Shown here in pieces: positions 14,453-22,500 of a stretch of 23,328 nucleotides of DNA (within the stretch, counting starts at the first letter, position 1; every line of letters begins with the position of its first letter). The translations under genes and the position numbers were made by a program. Where the stretch lies: positions 1 to 23,328 of the forward strand of contig DATDYA010000039.1 of the NCBI GenBank assembly GCA_035289165.1. Direction: 5' to 3'. The notes beneath the pieces are model-generated. The model saw nothing but the letters and a program-made list of their open reading frames with translations, made no database searches and was not told the origin of the DNA. This DNA is from DATDYA01 sp035289165 (GTDB lineage Bacteria > Patescibacteriota > Patescibacteriia > Magasanikbacterales > GWA2-37-8).

Positions 14453-14463
14453 ACCAAATTCTT

Positions 14464-14712
14464 ATGCGTAAAACCATTGGAATTTTACTCCTAGCTACCA
14501 TCGCCTCAACTTGGATATTTACTCTTTGGCTCACGCTCATGGTAGCAGGCGGTGGAGGTGCCGATATCGCCAAAAACAAGCTCGTTATTGGCGTCCAAAT
14601 GGTCCTAGGTCTGTTATACATGATTCTTGGCGTCTGGGCGGGGATATTACTTGTAATAAAAAAAGGGACACCTAAAAATACTAATGAGGATACGGAAACA
14701 AAATTAAATTAA
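14464..14712 (+). CDS. Small two-helix membrane protein inserted in the ATP synthase operon
   Basis: 82 aa, no family recognised. Two hydrophobic segments, about 5-27 (IGILLLATIASTWIFTLWLTLMV) and about 42-64 (VIGVQMVLGLLYMILGVWAGILL), are joined by a glycine-rich loop AGGGGADIAKNK and followed by a charged tail rich in K, T, N and E. Located between atpA and atpG with gaps of 11 and 19 nt on the same strand, so cotranscribed with the ATP synthase. Standard F-ATPase operons have no gene here. It could be an assembly factor or an accessory Fo subunit; it shares the 2-TM topology, but no obvious sequence, with the AtpZ-like protein at 10501. Confidence 0.7.
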   Translation: MRKTIGILLLATIASTWIFTLWLTLMVAGGGGADIAKNKLVIGVQMVLGLLYMILGVWAGILLVIKKGTPKNTNEDTETKLN

Positions 14713-14731
14713 AAGCTAGAAAATTCTAAAT

Positions 14732-15682
14732 ATGGCGGTCAATACTAAAGCCATCAAACGCCGCATCCGTTCAGTCGGCAACACCAAGAAAATCACCAAG
14801 GCCATGGAAATGGTCTCGGCTTCTAAAATGCGTAAAGCGGTTACGGCGGCCTTGAACACTCGAACTTACGCTAAAATGGCCTGGGATCTTTTAGTCCATC
14901 TGTCTGAACTAGAAAAAGAAGCCCTGCCACTTTTAGAGGTTCGCGAGGTTAAGAAACTTCTTCTTATCCTTGTCACCTCAAACCGCGGTCTTTGTGGTAG
15001 TTTTAATTCCAATATTATTCGTAAAACCGCTGAACAGTTAAGAGACCCCCGAAATATTAGCCGCCAAAGAATGAAAAACCGCATTGTTGAACCGAGCGAC
15101 GCTGTCTCGGTGGATGTTATCGGAGTAGGGAAGAAGGGCGCGGAATTTGCCAAAAAAATGGGTTACAATTTAATCGCCGCCTTTACGGATTTTCCAGATA
15201 CACCTGGGCTCGATGACATTAATCCAATTAGTCGCATGGTTGTAAAAGAATATGAGGCCAAAAAATATGACAAGGTAGTAGTTGCTTACACGGATTACCG
15301 CTCGGCGATTGCCCAAGTTGCAAAACTACGTCAAGTACTACCAATTTCCGAAACTGATCTAGAAAAAATGCTAGATGAAATCAAGAGCCTAAACGGCGAT
15401 AACGTAATGCCGGAAGTAGAGCTAGAGGATTACCTTTTTGAACCAAATCAAAATGAAGTTTTAAAAATTGTCTTACCGCGCCTGGTGGAAACACAGGTTT
15501 ACCAATCTGTTTTGGAATCCACGGCCAGTGAACACAGCGCTCGCATGATGGCCATGCGTAACGCCAGTGATTCAGCCGAAGATATGATCAGCGAACTGAA
15601 CCTGAACTTTAACAAAGCCCGTCAAGCTGGTATTACGCAGGAAATCGCAGAAATCGCTAGTGGCGCGGCCGCTTTAAATTAA
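14732..15682 (+). CDS. atpG: ATP synthase F1 subunit gamma
   Basis: 316-aa central shaft subunit. The N-terminal helix IKRRIRSVGNTKKITKAMEMVSASKMRKAV and the C-terminal helix SARMMAMRNASDSAEDMISELNLNFNKARQAGITQEIAEIASGAAAL form the coiled coil that turns inside alpha3beta3. The central Rossmann-like domain has LLILVTSNRGLCGSFNSNIIRK. It is about 25-30 residues longer than typical; the extra material is a basic segment near residues 98-128 (DPRNISRQRMKNRIVEPSDAVS) in the globular domain facing outward. It begins 19 nt after the small membrane gene and ends 37 nt before atpD. Confidence 0.95.
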   Translation: MAVNTKAIKRRIRSVGNTKKITKAMEMVSASKMRKAVTAALNTRTYAKMAWDLLVHLSELEKEALPLLEVREVKKLLLILVTSNRGLCGSFNSNIIRKTAEQLRDPRNISRQRMKNRIVEPSDAVSVDVIGVGKKGAEFAKKMGYNLIAAFTDFPDTPGLDDINPISRMVVKEYEAKKYDKVVVAYTDYRSAIAQVAKLRQVLPISETDLEKMLDEIKSLNGDNVMPEVELEDYLFEPNQNEVLKIVLPRLVETQVYQSVLESTASEHSARMMAMRNASDSAEDMISELNLNFNKARQAGITQEIAEIASGAAALN

Positions 15683-15719
15683 AAATTAATATCTAAAAAA
15701 GAAAATTAATTGTTAAAAT

Positions 15720-17099
15720 ATGGCTGAATTAAACAAAGGAAAAATCTCACAGATTATTGGCGTGGTAGTGGATGTCAAATTCGCTGACAAACTGCCGGAT
15801 CTGTTCAACGCTTTGGAAATTACGAACGACACTGGCAAACGCTTGGTGTTAGAGGTGCAACAGCATTTAGGCAACAACGTCGTACGCACGGTTGCTATGA
15901 GTACTACCGACGGTCTACAACGTGGTATGGAAGTTGTTGACACTGGTGGGCCAATCGTGGTACCAGTCGGTCCAGAGACTCTAGGGCGCATGTTTAATGT
16001 TATTGGCGAACAGATAGATAACAAAGGAGCGGTCAAAGTCAAAAAACAATATCCAATCCACCGCAAAGCACCAAAATTTAAAGATCAATCAACTAAATAC
16101 GAGATTTTAGAAACTGGCATTAAAGTTATTGACCTCATCTGCCCGTTCTTAAAAGGTGGTAAGGTTGGTTTGTTTGGTGGCGCTGGTGTCGGAAAAACCG
16201 TTGTTATCCAAGAACTTATTAGAAACATCGCCCAAGAACATGGTGGTTACTCCATGTTTGCTGGTGTCGGGGAACGCACCCGTGAAGGAAACGACCTTTA
16301 CCGTGAAATGAAAGAATCTGGTGTGTTAGAAAAAACCGCTCTGGTCTTCGGTCAGATGAATGAACCACCAGGTGCTCGTGCTCGCGTTGCTTTGACTGCT
16401 CTCGCTATGGCGGAATACTTCCGCGATGAAGAGGGGAAAGACCTTTTGTTATTCGTCGACAACATTTTCCGTTTCACTCAAGCTGGTTCCGAAGTATCTG
16501 CTTTACTTGGCCGTATGCCTTCCGCCGTTGGTTACCAACCAACCTTGGCTTCGGAAATGGGTGCTCTTCAAGAGCGTATTACTTCGACTGCTAAAGGCTC
16601 CATTACTTCCGTACAAGCAGTTTACGTTCCAGCCGACGACTTGACCGATCCAGCTCCCGCGACCACCTTCGCCCATTTGGATTCTACGGTTGTTTTAAAC
16701 CGTTCTCTCTCCGAATTAGGTATTTACCCAGCTGTGGATCCTTTGGACTCAAATTCGACCATTCTTGACCCAAATATCGTCGGTGAGGAACACTACCGCA
16801 CCGCTCGTGATGTCCAACAGGTATTACAAAGATACAAAGACTTACAAGATATTATCGCCATCCTTGGTATGGAAGAATTGAGTGATGAAGATAAGCTCAC
16901 CGTATCTCGCGCCAGAAAAATCCAAAAGTTCTTATCTCAACCCTTCTTCGTTGCTGAACAATTTACTGGTTTTGAAGGTAAATATGTTAAGAGCGAAGAT
17001 ACGGTTCGTGGTTTTCGTGAAATCTTGGACGGCAAACATGATGACAAACCAGAACAAGCTTTCTACATGAAGGGTGGCATTGAAGAGGTAAAGGCGTAA
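15720..17099 (+). CDS. atpD: ATP synthase F1 subunit beta
   Basis: 459-aa catalytic subunit. The P-loop GGAGVGKT is at 153-160, followed by GERTREGNDLYREMKESGV (catalytic glutamate region), the Walker B strand DLLLFVDNIFRFTQAGSEVSALLGR, and MPSAVGYQPTLASEMGALQERITST. The DELSEED-like loop that contacts gamma reads MEELSDEDK. The N-terminus KGKISQIIGVVVDVKF is a normal beta-barrel start. Length and motifs are those of an active enzyme. Confidence 0.98.
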   Translation: MAELNKGKISQIIGVVVDVKFADKLPDLFNALEITNDTGKRLVLEVQQHLGNNVVRTVAMSTTDGLQRGMEVVDTGGPIVVPVGPETLGRMFNVIGEQIDNKGAVKVKKQYPIHRKAPKFKDQSTKYEILETGIKVIDLICPFLKGGKVGLFGGAGVGKTVVIQELIRNIAQEHGGYSMFAGVGERTREGNDLYREMKESGVLEKTALVFGQMNEPPGARARVALTALAMAEYFRDEEGKDLLLFVDNIFRFTQAGSEVSALLGRMPSAVGYQPTLASEMGALQERITSTAKGSITSVQAVYVPADDLTDPAPATTFAHLDSTVVLNRSLSELGIYPAVDPLDSNSTILDPNIVGEEHYRTARDVQQVLQRYKDLQDIIAILGMEELSDEDKLTVSRARKIQKFLSQPFFVAEQFTGFEGKYVKSEDTVRGFREILDGKHDDKPEQAFYMKGGIEEVKA

Positions 17100-17116
17100 A
17101 AAATAAAAGTATAACT

Positions 17117-17554
17117 ATGAAAAGCCTAAAATTTCGTATTGCAACACCCGCGCGTGTTGTGTACGAAAATGACAATGTCGAACAAGTTACCATTCCGACC
17201 ACCACCGGTCAGATTACGGTTTTACCAAACCACATTCCTTTGGTTTCGATCATCCAATCCGGTGAGTTAGTAATAAAAGACCCCAGCGGCGAAAACATTA
17301 TTGCGGTGGCCAGTGGTTTCCTCGAAATCCGTGCCAACAACGAAGTTATTGTCCTCGCTGACCATGCTGAAAAAGCCGAAGAGATTGATCTTGACCGCGC
17401 TGAAGAAGCCAGAAAAAAAGCCGAGGAACAAATGAAACAAATTAAGAGTGTCCAGGATGTCGACTTTGCTCGTCTGCAATCCAAGATTGACCGTGAGATG
17501 AACCGGTTGAAGATAGGGAAGAAGTATAAGAATATTAAGCAGAAACCACAGTAG
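17117..17554 (+). CDS. atpC: ATP synthase F1 subunit epsilon
   Basis: 145-aa subunit linking gamma to the c-ring. The N-terminal beta sandwich carries the family signature (LKFRIATPARVVYENDNVEQVTIPTTTGQITVLPNHIPLVSIIQSGEL), and the C-terminal two-helix domain (DRAEEARKKAEEQMKQ...RLQSKIDREMNRLKIGKKYKN) is present, so inhibition of ATP hydrolysis by the extended helices is possible. Last gene of the operon; the 17-bp terminator hairpin starts 15 nt after its stop. Confidence 0.95.
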   Translation: MKSLKFRIATPARVVYENDNVEQVTIPTTTGQITVLPNHIPLVSIIQSGELVIKDPSGENIIAVASGFLEIRANNEVIVLADHAEKAEEIDLDRAEEARKKAEEQMKQIKSVQDVDFARLQSKIDREMNRLKIGKKYKNIKQKPQ

Positions 17555-17568
17555 GAAGATGCAGAGAC

Positions 17569-17608
17569 AAATGAAAACCACCAGCTTAATTGCTGGTGGT
17601 TTTCATTT
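17569..17608 (+). terminator. Perfect 17-bp terminator hairpin shared by the atp and R-M operons
   Basis: AAATGAAAACCACCAGC (17569-17585) pairs without mismatch with GCTGGTGGTTTTCATTT (17592-17608) around TTAATT. The A-rich 5' arm and T-rich 3' arm make it work from either side. It ends the ATP synthase operon and, read on the other strand, overlaps the stop codon (17607-17609) of the convergent nuclease gene. Confidence 0.92.
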
Positions 17609-18395
17609 AAATTATTACGGTTGTCTTTGCATACAACATGGGTAGGCAATCTTGCTTCATACGAAATTTTGTGCCATGATTATGACCCGTACGAGCGTCA
17701 AAATCAACTAATATCTTTCCTGCTTCTAGGGCTTTTAAAAAATTTTCAAAACTAAATTTTTGTAACATCATCACTTTCGAGTAATGATAGTATTCTTTGT
17801 CCCCATCTTTTTTTACCTCAGCTTGAACATAAAAACAGTTTAATAACTTAGTCCCTGCCTTATGCTCAAGATCGTCAAAACCCCAATAGGGCTGTGGTTC
17901 AAGTTCTCTTAAGTTGCCGGCCCTTTTCTCAACTGATTTTAACCAAGCTTTATGTTTTTTAAATACTTTTGAAGCGTCAAAAGAAATTAAGATTTTTCTT
18001 TCCACACGATCGATTTTTACCATAAACCCACGATCGCTTGGACTACCACCGTGGATAGTTTGACGAAAACTCATTTCTTTTTTTGAATATTGTTTTCCTG
18101 CCCCTTCATGTTTCCAACCGTAAAACGGAAGTAGGATCTGTGGCACAAACTTTACCGCACGGGGCGAAGGCTCGGTATGAAATAAAGTGGTCAAGGAACT
18201 TGTTGCAACTCGCTGAGTTTTTAATTCCCATTCCGCCGCGTTTGGGATAGGGAGATTATTCTCTTGAATTCCAAGTAAATCCTCGAGTGTATTGCCTATA
18301 CCCCCATGATTTCCGTGACGACCGTTTGAAACCCAACCACGCGCTGCAATTTCTTTCAGCTTAAGAATTAGTTGAGGTTTAGTATAAATTTTCAT
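17607..18395 (-). CDS. Type II restriction endonuclease, MvaI/BcnI (MutH-like) family
   Basis: 262 aa. The N-terminal GNTLEDLLGIQENNLPIPN followed by AAEWELKTQR matches the MvaI/BcnI family, monomeric enzymes with a MutH-like PD-(D/E)XK fold that cut CC(W/S)GG-type sites. Candidate catalytic residues are E38, E57 and K59 (ELK); the position where an aspartate is usual appears to be N52 in LPIPNAAE. Middle and C-terminal parts carry FDASKVFKKHKAWLKSV and ARTGHNHGTKFRM, which fits the DNA-recognition part. Its ATG overlaps the methyltransferase stop by 4 nt (ATGA), so the methylase is translated first and the nuclease is coupled to it. The start lacks the T at -1 seen in the core genes. Exact recognition sequence not determinable here. 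Confidence 0.85.
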   Translation of the reverse strand: MKIYTKPQLILKLKEIAARGWVSNGRHGNHGGIGNTLEDLLGIQENNLPIPNAAEWELKTQRVATSSLTTLFHTEPSPRAVKFVPQILLPFYGWKHEGAGKQYSKKEMSFRQTIHGGSPSDRGFMVKIDRVERKILISFDASKVFKKHKAWLKSVEKRAGNLRELEPQPYWGFDDLEHKAGTKLLNCFYVQAEVKKDGDKEYYHYSKVMMLQKFSFENFLKALEAGKILVDFDARTGHNHGTKFRMKQDCLPMLYAKTTVII

Positions 18396-19183
18396 GTAGC
18401 TTGACGTAACTTAAAAATGCTCATTTGAGGTTTTAATAGCTCCACCTCACTACGCTTAACATTTCTCCCCAAACGTTCTTCAGACATTTTACAATATTCA
18501 GGTGAGATATCAATACCAATAAATTTTCTCCCCAATCCTTTTGCCACAACCGCAGTAGTACCTGAGCCCATGAAAGGATCTAAAATAACTTGGGCATTAG
18601 TTGAAGAAACTATTCTTTCAATCAGGGCAACCGGAAAAGGAGCGGGGTGAGGGTTGTTCATATCTTGAGTAAACTCCCAAACATCTCCGTGCGCGTTGGC
18701 TTTTGCTACCAACTTAAAATTCTTTTTTGCAATGAGGTATATCACTTCATAAGTAGGCAAAAAATAACCAGCATTGAAATTTATACCGCCTTTACGGCGC
18801 CAAATAATAATTTGGCGAACTGGAAAACCGCTGACAATGTCCTGTCTGTCTTGTAATAGTCCGTCTTGGACGCGCCATTTATGATTATAAAAAATAGCGC
18901 CATCATCATTTATCACTCTCATCATCTCCGTTAAACATTCACGTTGCCATTGAGCATATTCGTCGTGGGGCATACAATCATCATAGTTGTCATAACCATT
19001 TACCAAAGCCGCTCCTGACCACTTTCCACCCCGCCCATCTTTCATTCCGTTACCGGTAGAATTTTTAAGGTTATAAGGTGGAGACGTAACGACTAAATCC
19101 ACCGAACCATCTGGTATATGTTTCATTACTTTAACGCAATCGCCAATAAGAAATTGGTTGATAAAATCTTTGGGGTAGTTCAT
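18392..19183 (-). CDS. Type II DNA methyltransferase, probably N4-cytosine (beta class)
   Basis: 263 aa. The catalytic motif IV TSPPYN is at 33-38 and the SAM-binding motif I DPFMGSGTT is at 202-210, the order of beta-class methyltransferases. TSPPY rather than DPPY is typical of enzymes that methylate the N4 amino group of cytosine, and the paired MvaI/BcnI-family nuclease agrees with that because such systems protect cytosines in CCNGG-like sites. The segment PHPAPFPVALIERIV before motif I is the usual one. It is transcribed from a promoter at 19209-19237 with a short leader and precedes the nuclease in a two-gene operon, convergent to the ATP synthase genes. Confidence 0.9.
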   Translation of the reverse strand: MNYPKDFINQFLIGDCVKVMKHIPDGSVDLVVTSPPYNLKNSTGNGMKDGRGGKWSGAALVNGYDNYDDCMPHDEYAQWQRECLTEMMRVINDDGAIFYNHKWRVQDGLLQDRQDIVSGFPVRQIIIWRRKGGINFNAGYFLPTYEVIYLIAKKNFKLVAKANAHGDVWEFTQDMNNPHPAPFPVALIERIVSSTNAQVILDPFMGSGTTAVVAKGLGRKFIGIDISPEYCKMSEERLGRNVKRSEVELLKPQMSIFKLRQAT

Positions 19184-19208
19184 ACTGTAAAAAACTTATT
19201 ATACCTTA

Positions 19209-19237
19209 ATTTTACCTCCTTTCTTTTTTAAAGTCAA
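19209..19237 (-). promoter_or_regulatory. Promoter of the restriction-modification operon
   Basis: On the minus strand TTGACT (19232-19237), 17 bp, TAAAAT (19209-19214). A second -10-like TATAAT lies 10 nt downstream but lacks a good -35 box. The start of transcription should be near 19202, about 19 nt before the methyltransferase ATG. An AAGGAGG in the spacer is too far upstream to act as a ribosome binding site. Confidence 0.75.
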
Positions 19238-19254
19238 AGCTTCTTATCCTCCCA

Positions 19255-19283
19255 TTGCCCCGCATGCTCTAATCTGCTAAAAT
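19255..19283 (+). promoter_or_regulatory. Promoter of the cysteine-rich miniprotein gene
   Basis: TTGCCC (19255-19260), 17 bp, TAAAAT (19278-19283), divergent from the R-M promoter. Expected start near 19290, placing the palindrome at 19293-19310 at the very 5' end of the transcript. Confidence 0.65.
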
Positions 19284-19292
19284 ACCCCTGTC

Positions 19293-19310
19293 GGCAGGCG
19301 TTAGCCTGCC
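19293..19310 (+). repeat. Perfect 7-bp palindromic hairpin in the leader of the miniprotein gene
   Basis: GGCAGGC (19293-19299), loop GTTA, GCCTGCC (19304-19310). It is GC-rich in an AT-rich setting and sits directly after the predicted start of transcription, 14 nt before the ATG. It may protect the mRNA 5' end, act as an operator, or be a copy of a dispersed palindromic repeat. Confidence 0.7.
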
Positions 19311-19324
19311 ACTAAACCTAAGAT

Positions 19325-19453
19325 ATGGACACCTGCACCAAGTGTCAGATGCCACTTGAGGTAGAGGAGAATCGCTGTTCATGCAATGACGCAGTCTGCT
19401 TTCATTGTTGTGCATGCGGTGAGGGATGTGGTTGTGGTTGCGATGAGAAATAA
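19325..19453 (+). CDS. 42-aa cysteine-rich miniprotein, metallothionein- or zinc-finger-like
   Basis: Short gene with ATG at 19325 and TAA at 19451-19453. It encodes 42 residues, 11 of them cysteine (C4, C7, C18, C20, C25, C28, C29, C31, C35, C37, C39) plus H27. The order is CTKC, CSC, CFHCCAC and a closing CGEGCGCGC. Such density of CxxC and CxC pairs is known from metallothioneins and small zinc-binding proteins, so binding of Zn, Cu or a thiol-reactive metal is likely but inferred. Support that it is real: its own 17-bp-spaced promoter (19255-19283), a leader hairpin, a T directly before the ATG as in all core genes, and an uninterrupted frame with acidic and basic residues between the cysteines. 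No Shine-Dalgarno sequence. Downstream lies the helicase gene, 70 nt away. Confidence 0.72.
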   Translation: MDTCTKCQMPLEVEENRCSCNDAVCFHCCACGEGCGCGCDEK

Positions 19454-19523
19454 CAAGGCCTAATTTGTCCATTCACCAATATAGTGAGTGAAATTATTGT
19501 TGTGCTGAATTTAAAATAGATTT

Positions 19524-22500
19524 ATGGTAGAAACCACAAAAATTAAACTAGAAACCAAAGGCCTAAACGAGGCCCAACAAAAGGCCGTTGAATACAACGA
19601 CGGTCCGCTTTTGATCATCGCCGGCGCCGGTACTGGTAAAACCACCGTCATTACTGAAAAAATATCTTACCTGATCAAAAACCAGATCGCCAAACCCGAA
19701 GAAATCCTCGCCGTCACTTTCACAGAAAAAGCCACCGCTGAAATGGAAGAGAGGGTTGGCAACCTCGTAAATTTTGGCACCTACGATTTAACCATCTCTA
19801 CTTTCCACGCCTTAGCCCAAAGCATACTCGAAGCTAGGGGATTAGATATTGGTCTACCAAACAACTTCAAGATTCTAAACGAAGTAGAGACCTGGCTTTT
19901 AGTTCGCCAAAACTTGGATAAATTCAATTTGGATTATTACCGCCCGCTTGGCAACCCTACCAAGTTTATCCACGCTCTCCTGAAACACTTTTCTCGCTGT
20001 AAAGATGAATTAATTACTCCAGACGACTATCTCCACTATGCCGAGAGTGTAAAATTAAACACGGACAATGTTACTTTTACTGAAATAAAAAGTAAAACCA
20101 AAAAAACAAAAAAAATAGGAGGGGATGATGACAACGAAGAACTAATCCTCGAACCAAAGCGTTTGGAAGAAATTGCTAATGCTTACCAGGTATATAACCA
20201 GTTATTGTTAGATCACGGCGCCCTGGATTTCGCCGACTTAATCCAATACACGGTTAAGTTGTTAAATGAACGACCAAAAATTTTAAAGGAATACCAAAAT
20301 AAATACAAATTCATTCTTGTCGATGAATTCCAAGACACTAACTGGGCGCAATACGCGCTAATTAAATTACTGACGAAAGATATCCCCAAACCACGCCTAA
20401 CTGTCGTGGGGGATGACGACCAAAGTATCTACAAATTCCGCGGGGCTTCTGTGTCAAACATTTTACAGTTCAAAGATGACTTCCCGGGTACGGAGGAAGT
20501 TGTTTTAACCGAAAACTACCGTTCTGGACAAAAGATTTTGGACCTGGCGTATGGTTTTATCCAATTAAACAACCCCGATCGTCTCGAAGCCAAGTTAAAG
20601 ATTAATAAACACCTCAAAGCCAAACAACCCTGGGAAGGAGAGGTAAAATTTCTCTACGGTCAGAACGCGGGAGATGAAGCCCGGTTGGTTGCGGATAAAA
20701 TTAAAGAACTGAAAGAAGAAAACAATCTAGATTGGGGAGACTTTGCTGTACTCTGCCGAGCGAATAAACAAGCCGAGCAATTTATTCCGGTATTTTTAGA
20801 AAAACACATTCCTTATGAATTTCTCTCGACGGCCGGACTCTTCCGCCAAAAGGTCGTCTTGGATTCCATGGCTTTCTTGCGTCTACTAGACAACTACCAT
20901 GAATCTGGTGCGCTTTTCCGTGTTTTAAATTCACCAGTTTACAAACTCCACCACGAGGATTGGTCCAAACTCTTACAAGAAGCTAAACGTCGCGCGGTCT
21001 CTCTTTACGAGGTTGTTCTAGACGCCGAGAAAGGCAATGTCGACATGACGAGCGAAGGAAGAGAAATTTTAACCAAACTTTTAAAAATTCTCGACCGCTG
21101 TACAAAACTAGTTAAGACCGATCCGGTCGCCAAAATTCTCTACACCTTCTGGAACGAATCCGGATATCTGCAGTTGTTGAGCAACCAGGTCGATGAACAT
21201 TACCGAGACATTTTACATCTCCAGGCCATGTTTTCTCGACTCGAAAAATTCAGTCGGGAAAATATTGAAAGCACCGTCCATGCTTGGCTAAACTATTACG
21301 AGTTTATCCTCGAATACGGCGAAGACAACGAAGTAACAGATGATTTAAACTCTAATACCGATGCCGTGAAAATACTAACTATCCACGGCGCCAAGGGATT
21401 GGAATTTCCGTATGTGTTTATCGGAAACATGGTTGAGCAAAGATTTCCGAGCAATAACCGAGGCGAAGCGATTGAACTACCACTCGAATTAGTACGCGAA
21501 AGCGCTCTCCCGAGCGGAGATCATCATCTACAAGAAGAACGCCGCCTGTTTTACGTTGGTATGACCCGCGCTAAAAAAGGACTCTATCTTACCGCCGCCA
21601 AAAACTATGGTGGCGTCAGAGAAAAAAAGATCTCCCGCTTTTTAAAAGAATTAGACGAAACTTCTGGACTACCACTTCATGACGACCCGTCGGCTTTTAC
21701 GAATATTATGGACAAATTTGTGACAGAAGAAGAAGTGAAAAACCAACCGGTTTTTCCAATCCCCGAAAGTTTTTCTTTCTCCCAGTTACAAGCCTACAAA
21801 AAATGTCCATACCAATACCGTTTTCAGTTTGTACTCCAAATTCCCACTTTTGGTAAAGGCGTCTTTAGCTTTGGTCGAACCATGCACCTCACTCTACAAA
21901 AGTTCTATGAACGCATTGTGGAGTTAAATAGCGCTAAACAAAACTCGCTTTTTGCTCCTTCGGATGAAAAAGTTGTTACCACCAACACTGTTAAAAAACC
22001 AAATATTGAGGAACTTCTCGCCATTTACTACGCCTCTTGGCAAGATGACTGGTTTAATTCCACTAAACAAAAGAAGGAATATTACGCTAAAGGTGAAGAA
22101 ATTCTTCGCGAGTTTTACCGGCTAGGTGAAACTAACGGTTGGACGGTGCCAGTTGGTCTGGAAAGTGGTTTCCGTTTTAAATTAAACGGTGCAACGATTA
22201 AAGGACAGATTGATCGTATTGATCGTGGTCTAGATAATAAATTAATTCTCACTGACTACAAAACTGGTAAACCAAAAGATAAATTAGGTTTTGACGATAA
22301 AGAACAATTATTTATCTACCAAATTGCCGCTGGAAGTGTGATCGAACTACGTAACCAAGGCGAAGTGGGGGAGTTACGTTATTACTACCTTGACAATAAC
22401 TCAGTGCAAAACTTTCTTGGTAAAGATGAAGAATTAGAAAAAGTAAAAACCGGTATTATTGAAACAATTGAAAACATTAAAGCTAATAAATTCGAACCAA

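Noticed and set aside
17209..17649. 146-codon minus-strand frame opposite atpC and across the terminator
   Set aside because: It overlaps epsilon, the terminator and the end of the restriction nuclease; low-complexity Ser-rich composition of an antisense frame.
17607..19183. Avoidance of CCWGG/CCSGG sites as proof of restriction specificity
   Set aside because: Reading the window shows CCAGG, CCTGG and CCCGG present in several places, so no avoidance is evident by eye.
19209..19231. AAGGAGG as ribosome binding site of the methyltransferase or of a leader peptide
   Set aside because: It is about 35 nt upstream of the ATG, lies in the promoter spacer, and no ATG frame begins behind it.
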